From: Zoogloeaceae bacterium
GTDB lineage: Bacteria; Pseudomonadota; Gammaproteobacteria; Burkholderiales; Rhodocyclaceae
Assembly (NCBI GenBank): GCA_031290535.1
Contig: JAITNI010000243.1
Span: 1-7,217, forward strand
Direction: 5' to 3'
Length of the DNA stretch: 7,217 nucleotides
The notes beneath the pieces were generated by a model. That model did not search any database and was not told where the DNA came from. It was given only the letters and a program-made list of their open reading frames with translations. A program made the position numbers and the translations under genes. Of the stretch, positions 1 through 5,314 are shown piece by piece; positions within the stretch are counted from its first letter, which is position 1; each line of letters begins with the position of its first letter.

Positions 1-78
1 TTCATGCGCGGCAGCGACAAAATAACGGCCAAGCTGGCCGCCGCCCAACATGGCGAGAGGGGAGGGGGAGAGGATCAT
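1..78 (-). CDS. purK: N-terminus of N5-carboxyaminoimidazole ribonucleotide synthase PurK (cut by window edge)
   Basis: Only the first 26 codons are present; the rest lies beyond position 1. They read MILSPSPLAMLGGGQLGRYF and then a short helix. LGGGQLGR is the glycine-rich loop that opens the ATP-grasp family PurK protein, and the MIL-P--L-MLGGGQLGR pattern is typical of betaproteobacterial PurK. PurK uses ATP and bicarbonate to convert aminoimidazole ribonucleotide (AIR) to N5-CAIR, the substrate of PurE, in the cytoplasm. It lies downstream of purE on the same strand but is separated from it by an unrelated gene that ends 5 bp before this start. The bases just upstream are A/T rich and show no Shine-Dalgarno sequence, so translation may depend on coupling to the preceding gene. 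A later ATG at codon 10 is unlikely because it would remove conserved residues. Confidence 0.9.
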   Translation of the reverse strand, partial: MILSPSPLAMLGGGQLGRYFVAAAHE

Positions 79-83
79 GATAA

Positions 84-935
84 TTAAACGTGCGGTTGCA
101 AAATCAGCCGTGCGAACCCAAGTGATGAATCTTGAATCTCTACGACATCGTAACTGGTTTTGTTCAGGGTGAGCAGGCTTCCCGTTTTTATTCCAGGCAG
201 GTTCGCTTTCAATATTTTAACGAAAGAAGTTTCTGAGCCGTCAAAGCTCTCGCTGAGCGCGATAATACGCAAGGGATTTCCATCCAGAATGGCATCTTCT
301 CCATAAGCCTCCAGTAGACTGACTGTGGCGGTTGTGGCGATTTTCTCCAGAAGATCATTGGGGAGTATGGCTTTGGGGAGGGAAGTGTCCGAAATCGGCG
401 ATACTTCCTCCTCCTCCATTTCAATGGTCTGAAGCGCTTCTTCGCGGTGCAAGGGTTCGTGCAGAGACATTTCCAGATTCAGGGAGGCAAGGCATTTTTC
501 CAGAGGTTCCAGCAGGGCGGCGTTTGTGGTTACGCAGAGTACGCTAGACTCGTCGCCGTTGCCGTCCTCAACCAGATCAACCAGTTGCAGTCCTGAGGGC
601 AGGAGACTGTTCATCACTTCCAGAAACAGCAAGTCCCAGGGCATGATGGCTTTCTGTCTTGCCAGTTCTTCTGCGGATGTCCAGAACGTGTCGAATTCCG
701 AAAAATCGACATCGGCCAGTGGTTTCAGGTCAGGTTTGTCGCCGCCATAACGCATCCATTCCAGATGCCAGAGCAGACCCTGCTCGACAAGATGATCAAA
801 CAACCATTCGGTGACTTCTTCGGTATCTTTGGTGTTCTCTGGCGGGTTGGCGCGCAAGGGCGCGGCGTCGAATTGCGGCAGACATTGCGCGAGCGCGTCA
901 ATCAGTGTGTTGATGCGTTTTGGAAGACGGGGCAT
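84..935 (-). CDS. Uncharacterised acidic protein inserted between purE and purK; C-terminus faintly like phage head-tail joining proteins
   Basis: This encodes 283 residues that I do not recognise as a named family. The start ATG at 935 has a good AAGGAA Shine-Dalgarno (941-946) 5 nt upstream. The frame stays open for 96 more codons into purE, but that extension is Arg/Cys/Pro-rich shadow reading and is left out. Residues 1-165 look like a soluble alpha/beta domain, with Trp-rich helices around 44-63, a YGGDKPD motif at 63-69, and a strand-loop-strand around 116-136 followed by a helix. An acidic linker, EMEEEE, occupies 172-177. Residues 190-283 have a helix followed by beta strands; the pattern A-LDG-P-R, then GI-TGSLLTL, then SYDVVEI-DSSLGFARLIL resembles small phage head-tail joining proteins. 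There is no signal peptide or membrane segment. The gene is visibly poorer in G+C than its neighbours (25 of 60 at 181-240; 30 of 60 at 301-360). A real gene is very likely; its function is unknown and could be cargo of phage origin. Confidence 0.8.
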   Translation of the reverse strand: MPRLPKRINTLIDALAQCLPQFDAAPLRANPPENTKDTEEVTEWLFDHLVEQGLLWHLEWMRYGGDKPDLKPLADVDFSEFDTFWTSAEELARQKAIMPWDLLFLEVMNSLLPSGLQLVDLVEDGNGDESSVLCVTTNAALLEPLEKCLASLNLEMSLHEPLHREEALQTIEMEEEEVSPISDTSLPKAILPNDLLEKIATTATVSLLEAYGEDAILDGNPLRIIALSESFDGSETSFVKILKANLPGIKTGSLLTLNKTSYDVVEIQDSSLGFARLILQPHV

Positions 936-940
936 AAGTT

Positions 941-946
941 TTCCTT
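941..946 (-). promoter_or_regulatory. Shine-Dalgarno sequence AAGGAA that decides the start of the unknown gene
   Basis: On the minus strand AAGGAA lies 5 nt before the ATG at 935. It lies in the 37-nt gap after the purE stop codon and supports independent initiation there rather than the long upstream extension of the frame through purE. Confidence 0.7.
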
Positions 947-972
947 GCAGGATAAATTGAGTCTGGAGGCGC

Positions 973-1470
973 TCACACTTCCGGCAAGCGCATCGCCAGT
1001 ACCTTCTCCGTCTGCACCCGCCGAAAGGACTGCAATTTTTCCGCCAGAGCCGCGTCCCCATTTGCCAACAGGGCGATGGCGAATAGCGCCGCATTGGTCG
1101 CGCCGGCCTCGCCAATCGCAAAGGTGGCGACGGGAATGCCCTTCGGCATCTGGACGATGGAATGCAGGGAATCGACGCCGGAGAGCGCCCGCGATTGCAC
1201 CGGTACGCCGAGCACCGGGACAATGGTTTTTGCCGCCAACATGCCGGGCAGGTGCGCTGCGCCGCCCGCTCCGGCGATGATCGCCTTCAGGCCGCGTGGC
1301 TGTGCGCTTTCGGCGTATTCAAACAGCAAATCCGGGGTACGATGGGCGGAGACGACTTTGGCCTCGAAGGGGACGCCGAATTCCTTGAGCAACACCTCGG
1401 CGGCCTGCAGCGTCGGCCAGTCGGAATCGGAACCCATGACGACGCCAATGAGGGGATGTGCGGCGCTCAT
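973..1470 (-). CDS. purE: N5-carboxyaminoimidazole ribonucleotide mutase PurE (class I)
   Basis: The 165-residue product has the normal length for class I PurE, which converts N5-CAIR (made by PurK) to CAIR in de novo purine synthesis; the enzyme is a cytoplasmic octamer in the family. Visible motifs in order are MGSDSDWP (12-19) in the phosphate-binding loop, SAHRTP (41-46) with the invariant catalytic His43, the glycine-rich [12 protein letters not shown] (66-77), GVPV (88-91), and [12 protein letters not shown] (120-131). The ATG at 1470 overlaps the folD stop codon (ATGA), and a GAGG Shine-Dalgarno at 1478-1481 lies inside the folD coding end, 7 nt from the start. This is tight coupling to folD. 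A class I PurE needs PurK, which fits the purK start further downstream. All key residues are present. Confidence 0.97.
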   Translation of the reverse strand: MSAAHPLIGVVMGSDSDWPTLQAAEVLLKEFGVPFEAKVVSAHRTPDLLFEYAESAQPRGLKAIIAGAGGAAHLPGMLAAKTIVPVLGVPVQSRALSGVDSLHSIVQMPKGIPVATFAIGEAGATNAALFAIALLANGDAALAEKLQSFRRVQTEKVLAMRLPEV

Positions 1471-2330
1471 CGCCCGGCCTCGCGTTCTGCCGCTTCGATG
1501 GTGTTGGCGAGCAGCATGGTGATGGTCATCGGCCCGACGCCACCGGGGACGGGGGTGAGGGCGCGGGCGACTTCTTTCACGCCCTCGAAATCCACATCGC
1601 CGCAGAGCTTGCCGCCCGCTTCCGGCGGCAGGCGGTTGATGCCGACGTCAATGACCACCGCGCCGGGTTTGACCATCTCCGCCGTCACGAAGCGGGGTTT
1701 TCCAATCGCGGCCACCAGCACGTCGGCGCGGCGGGTGTGGAAGGCGAGGTCGCGGGTGCGGGAATGGCAGACCGTCACTGTCGCGCCCGCGTTGAGGAGC
1801 AACAATGCCATCGGCTTGCCGACGATGTTGGAGCGGCCAATCACCACTGCTTCCTTGCCTGCCAGTTCAATGCCGCTTTTTTCCAGCAATTTCACTACGC
1901 CATAGGGGGTACAGGGGATGAAGCGGGGATTGCCCTGCGCCAGCGCGCCGACGTTTTCGGCATGAAAGCCATCAACATCCTTGGCGGCGGAAATGGCTTC
2001 CAGCACGGCCTTTTCGTCGAAATGCGGCGGCAGCGGCAATTGCACGAGAATGCCGTGAATGTTGGGGGCGGCGTTCAGTTCGGCGATTTTTTGCAACACC
2101 ACCGCTGGCGCGACATCCGCCGGATAGACGATTTTTTCGGAATACAGCCCCGCCGCCTCGCAGGCGCTGACCTTGTTGCGGACATACACCTGCGAAGCCG
2201 GGTCTTCGCCGACCAGAATCACCACCAGGCCGGGGCGATGTCCTTTTTGTGTCAGCGCCGCCACCCGCGCCTTGAAACTGGCGCGCAGCTCGTCCGCCAG
2301 CGCCTTGCCATCGAGAATTTGAGCCGTCAT
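1467..2330 (-). CDS. folD: Bifunctional methylenetetrahydrofolate dehydrogenase / methenyltetrahydrofolate cyclohydrolase FolD
   Basis: The 287-residue product matches the usual FolD length. It oxidises 5,10-methylene-THF with NADP+ and hydrolyses the product to 10-formyl-THF, the one-carbon donor for two purine synthesis steps. Seen in order are SQVYVRNK (46-53) with the catalytic Tyr49 and Lys53, QLPLP (97-101), KDVDGFH (117-123) with Asp120, CTPYGV (140-145), the Rossmann-type dinucleotide loop [13 protein letters not shown] (162-174), and near the C-terminus [15 protein letters not shown]. The start at 2330 is preferred because GGAG lies 6 nt upstream. The adjacent ATG at 2333 would give one extra Met and a 3-nt spacing, and the frame is open further upstream without family similarity. 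It is the first gene of the cluster, and its TGA overlaps the purE ATG, so folate and purine functions are co-expressed. Confidence 0.97.
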   Translation of the reverse strand: MTAQILDGKALADELRASFKARVAALTQKGHRPGLVVILVGEDPASQVYVRNKVSACEAAGLYSEKIVYPADVAPAVVLQKIAELNAAPNIHGILVQLPLPPHFDEKAVLEAISAAKDVDGFHAENVGALAQGNPRFIPCTPYGVVKLLEKSGIELAGKEAVVIGRSNIVGKPMALLLLNAGATVTVCHSRTRDLAFHTRRADVLVAAIGKPRFVTAEMVKPGAVVIDVGINRLPPEAGGKLCGDVDFEGVKEVARALTPVPGGVGPMTITMLLANTIEAAEREAGR

Positions 2331-2370
2331 CATCAACTCCATAAGAAAATGGGAAGGGCGAACCCCGATA

Positions 2371-2392
2371 GAAAAACCTTTCCCCGAAAAGG
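2371..2392 (-). other. Hairpin with following T-run in the folD leader
   Basis: On the minus strand CCTTT (2392-2388) pairs with AAAGG (2381-2377) across a six-base loop, which an extra T-G pair can tighten to four, and TTTTT follows at 2376-2372. It sits about 40 nt before the folD start and near the predicted transcript 5' end. It could be a stabilising 5' hairpin or a weak terminator-like leader element. The stem is short and has only two G-C pairs, so function is uncertain. Confidence 0.3.
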
Positions 2393-2398
2393 GCGAAA

Positions 2399-2407
2399 AG
2401 TGTAGCA
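2399..2407 (-). promoter_or_regulatory. Candidate extended -10 promoter for the folD-purE cluster
   Basis: On the minus strand the sequence reads TGCTACACT, an extended -10 element (TGn followed by TACACT, close to TATAAT). I see no convincing -35 hexamer about 17 bp upstream, as is common for extended -10 promoters. Transcription would begin near 2392, giving a leader of about 60 nt before the folD ATG. Confidence 0.4.
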
Positions 2408-2557
2408 GATTTGCGTCCCTGCGCGATGGCGGCGGCGGCATTCCCTTTCTCTCTGGCGCGTGATTGTGGGATTGCCCGCAAAAAAGCATCAAAAAACCTG
2501 CGCGCAACGGGGCAATCGCAGGCAAAATTCATCCTTCGCCGCAAAAAATGTGTGTTC

Positions 2558-3052
2558 ATGCGCAAGAAGACCCGAAAACTTCCCCACAAGCCGGGGCGGA
2601 AAATTTCACCCGCGCCCATGCCCGCCTCCCCCCGCGTAGCCCCCGCGCTGTTGCGCCGTCTGGCGGCTATGGTGTATGAGGGGCTGCTGCTGTTTGGCGT
2701 GCTGGTGGGCGGCTTTTTTGTCCCCCAAGTGGTATGGAGCACGTTTCGCCAGCAGGCCGCGCCGAACTGGGTTTTGTGGAGCCACCTGTTCCTGCTGCTC
2801 ATGCTGTATTGCGTCTGGTTCTGGACGCATGGCGGGCAAACGCTGGCGCTGAAAACCTGGAAGATGAAAATCGTCGATCGCTCAGGGCGTCCGCTGCGTC
2901 TGATGCAGGCCGTTCTTCGCTATCTGGTCGCCTGGCCGAGCGTGGGCTGCTTTGGCCTTGGCCTCCTCTGGGCCTTGTTCGACCCGGAAAAACAGTTCCT
3001 GCACGACCGCATCGCTGAAACCCGCATCGTGGCGGCATCAGCGGAAAAATAG
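2558..3052 (+). CDS. Small RDD-family inner-membrane protein
   Basis: A 164-residue protein in the usual size range of the RDD family, whose biochemical role is poorly defined; transport roles have been suggested for some members. From the chosen start, residues 1-32 are basic and cytoplasmic-looking. Hydrophobic segments follow at about 38-60, 71-90 and 117-142. Family features are RRLAAMVYEGLLL (33-45) at the first membrane segment, the conserved GGQTLALKTWKMKIV (92-106) between segments two and three, and DPEKQFLHDR (142-151) with the LHD motif near the end. The name-giving Asp after the first Arg pair is Glu here. The start is uncertain: ATG 2558 and ATG 2618 both lack a clear Shine-Dalgarno, and 2618 would remove 20 basic/proline-rich residues. 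It ends 4 bp from the convergent lptG stop, a location often seen in betaproteobacteria. Confidence 0.85.
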   Translation: MRKKTRKLPHKPGRKISPAPMPASPRVAPALLRRLAAMVYEGLLLFGVLVGGFFVPQVVWSTFRQQAAPNWVLWSHLFLLLMLYCVWFWTHGGQTLALKTWKMKIVDRSGRPLRLMQAVLRYLVAWPSVGCFGLGLLWALFDPEKQFLHDRIAETRIVAASAEK

Positions 3053-3056
3053 CCTG

Positions 3057-4154
3057 CTAACGCCGCTCCACCCACCACAACATCCCCAGCGCGGTGGCGA
3101 GGAAGAGGGCGGAGGGGGCGATGGCGCTGGCGAAGGGGGGCCAGGCGTGGATGACGCCGAGGCTGGAAAACAGGCCGTTCAGCATGTGGAACAGTACGCC
3201 CACCATCACGCCGCCGAACAGTTGCAGGCTGACGCCGCCCATGCGGTTGTGGGTGTAGCCAAAGGGGAGCGCCAGCGCCACCATCACCAGCGCGGCCAGA
3301 GGATAGAAAAACTTTTTCCAGAGCGCGATTTCATAACGCTCGGTTTTCTGGTGGTTGCTCGACAAATGCTGAAGGTACGTCACCAGACCGATGAGCGACA
3401 TGCGTTCCGGCGGCACCATGAGCATGGCGATGATTTCCGGCGTCAGCGCCGAAGTCCAGGCCATGCTGGTTTCGGTCTCCACCCGGGCGCGCGGCTGTTT
3501 GGGCGCGTTATTTTCTGGTTCCTCAAGGACGGTACGCACCACGTCCTTCAACTGCCACTGATCCGCCGCCTGATAAATGCCCTGCCGCGCTTCCAGAACA
3601 TACTGAAGTCGGTTCCGGGCATCGAACTGGTAGACGCGCACCTGTTCGAGTTCGGCTTCGGGCGTTGCGGCACGGATGTTGATGAAGGCGTGGCCGTCTT
3701 TGACCCAAAGGCCGGAGCCGAATTCCTTGGCGACGACGCGGTGAATGGCACGTGCCCGCAAGTCCTGCGCCATGCGCTCCGCAGGCGGGACGATGGTTTC
3801 GCCCAGCAGCAGGGCGGCGACGGCAATGAGACCCGCGACCTTGAACAGTTGCCAGAGCAGGTGGCGCGTGGTCATGCCAGAGGTTCTGAGCACGGTGATT
3901 TCCGAATGTCGCGCCAGACCGGAAAGGGCATACAGCGTGCCGATCAGGGCGGCGATGGGCATCAGCTCATAGAGGCGTCCCGGCAGGCGCAGGCTCACAT
4001 AGAGAAAGGCGTGCTGCGCCGCGAATTCGCCCTTGCCGACATCTTTCAGGCTTTCAATCAGGTCGAAAAACCCATACAGCGCGATGAGCGCGGCCAGCAC
4101 CAGCAAAATGGCGGCCAGCACTTCTCTGGCGATGTATTTTTCGTGGATTTTCAT
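3057..4154 (-). CDS. lptG: LPS export ABC transporter permease LptG
   Basis: A 365-residue YjgP/YjgQ-family permease. With LptF and the ATPase LptB it forms the inner-membrane LptB2FG complex, which extracts lipopolysaccharide and passes it to LptC and LptA. The architecture is visible: membrane segments at about 13-33, 62-82 and 98-121, a large periplasmic beta-jellyroll region at about 122-275, then segments at about 280-299, 309-329 and 338-360. Family signatures include the start MKIHEKYIAREV, the Glu/Arg-containing cytoplasmic loop HSEITVLRTSGMT (83-95) that couples to LptB, and ALPFGYTHNRMGG (295-307) before segment five. The ATG overlaps the lptF stop (ATGA), with AAGG seven nt upstream inside lptF. 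The frame is open further upstream, but that part is Pro/Arg-rich shadow. LptG rather than LptF is assigned from gene order and the MKI start. Confidence 0.95.
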   Translation of the reverse strand: MKIHEKYIAREVLAAILLVLAALIALYGFFDLIESLKDVGKGEFAAQHAFLYVSLRLPGRLYELMPIAALIGTLYALSGLARHSEITVLRTSGMTTRHLLWQLFKVAGLIAVAALLLGETIVPPAERMAQDLRARAIHRVVAKEFGSGLWVKDGHAFINIRAATPEAELEQVRVYQFDARNRLQYVLEARQGIYQAADQWQLKDVVRTVLEEPENNAPKQPRARVETETSMAWTSALTPEIIAMLMVPPERMSLIGLVTYLQHLSSNHQKTERYEIALWKKFFYPLAALVMVALALPFGYTHNRMGGVSLQLFGGVMVGVLFHMLNGLFSSLGVIHAWPPFASAIAPSALFLATALGMLWWVERR

Positions 4155-5245
4155 GCGGCAGCCTTGCGGCGCAGGAAGGCGAACAGGCCGAGAACGCTCA
4201 GGCGGCGGTAAAAAAGCAGGGAGAGCGTCAGGAGCATCAGGCTGTGCGGGGCGAGGAGCGCCGCCGTCCACGCCAGTTGCTCGCGGGCCACCCACGCCTG
4301 ACTGATGGAGAGCAGATTGTTGTAGAGCGAAAAAAGCACAATCGCCAGCAACATGTTCATCGAGCGTCCGGCACGGGGATTCACAAAGGAGAGCGGCACG
4401 GCCAGAAGCGCCAGCAACAGGGCGGACAGGGGCAGCCCGACGCGCCAGACGAGTTCACCCCGGTCGCGGGAGCTGTCGCTTTCGAGAAGCTCCCACAGTG
4501 GCGTGGCGCGGGGGGAGGGTTCGACCGCTTTCACCTCCGCGTCGTGCAGGCGCACGCCGTAGCGACCGAATTCCAACATGCGAAATTCGGGCGACCCTGG
4601 CTCCACTTCATAGCGACGTCCCTCGCGCAGCATCAGAAAACGGTCGCCGTTGTCCATGATCTCCTGCCGCCCGGTATCCGCCATCACCACGCCCAGACGG
4701 CCTTCCTGCACCGTGGTGACGAAGACGTTTTTCACGTAGGCCGCGTCTTCCGCCATCTGTTCCACGAAAATGATGCGCTCGCCGGAGCTGGCTTCCTGAA
4801 ACACGCCGGGCATAATCTGGCTGGCGTCATTGCGGGCGCTCAGTTTGTTGCGATACTCGGCGCTCTGGGAGGCCGCCCAGGGCGATAAAAAGAGGGAAAG
4901 CACCGCCACCGCCACGACAATCGGCAGCGCGAAACGCAGCACCGGACGCAGCCAGGCGGTCAGCGGCAGGCCGGAGGCCGACCAGACGACCATCTCCGAA
5001 TCCCGGTAGGCGCGGGTAAGCGGCAGCAAAATCGCCATGAACAGGGTGAGGGACAACAGCACGGGCAGATAGTTCAGGGCGGCAAAGCCCAGCAGGGCGG
5101 CAACGGCCTCGGGCGCCAGACGCCCGCCTGCCGCATCGGCCAGCAGACGAATCATTTGCGTGGAGACGAGAATGGCGAACAGCGCGACGAAAACGCCCGC
5201 CGCCGCATGGGCAAACTCGCGCCGCGCGGCGCGTTCAAAAATCAT
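4151..5245 (-). CDS. lptF: LPS export ABC transporter permease LptF
   Basis: A 364-residue YjgP/YjgQ-family permease, partner of LptG in the LptB2FG lipopolysaccharide exporter of the inner membrane. It starts MIFERAARREF, the typical LptF opening. Membrane segments are at about 12-33, 50-75 and 101-121, with a periplasmic region of roughly 122-265, then segments at about 268-288, 296-315 and 326-346. The coupling loop carries RDSEMVVWSASGL (81-93), matching the SEM-V---SG pattern of the family, and VPLSFVNPRAGRS (283-295) is the conserved stretch after segment four. No clear Shine-Dalgarno precedes the ATG at 5245. An upstream ATG at 5296 would add 17 residues without family support and has no better ribosome site. 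It is the first gene of the lptF-lptG pair, divergent from pepA across a 69-bp gap. Confidence 0.95.
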   Translation of the reverse strand: MIFERAARREFAHAAAGVFVALFAILVSTQMIRLLADAAGGRLAPEAVAALLGFAALNYLPVLLSLTLFMAILLPLTRAYRDSEMVVWSASGLPLTAWLRPVLRFALPIVVAVAVLSLFLSPWAASQSAEYRNKLSARNDASQIMPGVFQEASSGERIIFVEQMAEDAAYVKNVFVTTVQEGRLGVVMADTGRQEIMDNGDRFLMLREGRRYEVEPGSPEFRMLEFGRYGVRLHDAEVKAVEPSPRATPLWELLESDSSRDRGELVWRVGLPLSALLLALLAVPLSFVNPRAGRSMNMLLAIVLFSLYNNLLSISQAWVAREQLAWTAALLAPHSLMLLTLSLLFYRRLSVLGLFAFLRRKAAA

Positions 5246-5248
5246 GCT

Positions 5249-5278
5249 TTGACTTGGGTGAAAAAATGCAGGGATAAT
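5249..5278 (+). promoter_or_regulatory. Sigma70-type promoter of pepA
   Basis: TTGACT (5249-5254) and GATAAT (5273-5278) are separated by 18 bp; each matches the consensus at five of six positions. Transcription would begin near 5285, about 30 nt before the pepA start. The -35 hexamer begins only 3 bp beyond the lptF start codon on the opposite strand. Confidence 0.65.
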
Positions 5279-5314
5279 TGCCGCAACCCTGAACATTTAT
5301 AAAAAGGAACGGCG

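Noticed and set aside
936..1223. 96-codon upstream extension of the unknown gene's open frame into purE
   Set aside because: It lies out of frame over well-conserved purE codons, is Arg/Cys/Pro-rich like G+C-rich shadow frames, and a good ribosome site marks the start at 935.
1458..2405. 315-codon plus-strand open frame antisense to folD
   Set aside because: It runs opposite a clear FolD, has no recognisable family, is rich in His/Gln/Arg/Gly, and has the form expected of a high-G+C antisense shadow.
2331..2557. A folate or purine riboswitch or PurR operator upstream of folD
   Set aside because: I could not find a PurR-like palindrome or a recognisable riboswitch core; only a short hairpin and a spaced inverted repeat are visible.
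2952..4211. 419-codon plus-strand open frame antisense to lptG
   Set aside because: Low-complexity His/Gln/Arg composition opposite a complete LptG with intact membrane architecture; it also overlaps the end of the RDD gene in another frame.
5246..5314. An lptF promoter in the spacer (TTTATA and AATTAT on the minus strand)
   Set aside because: Each hexamer matches consensus at only about four positions, and the elements coincide with the stronger pepA promoter on the other strand; too weak to annotate.
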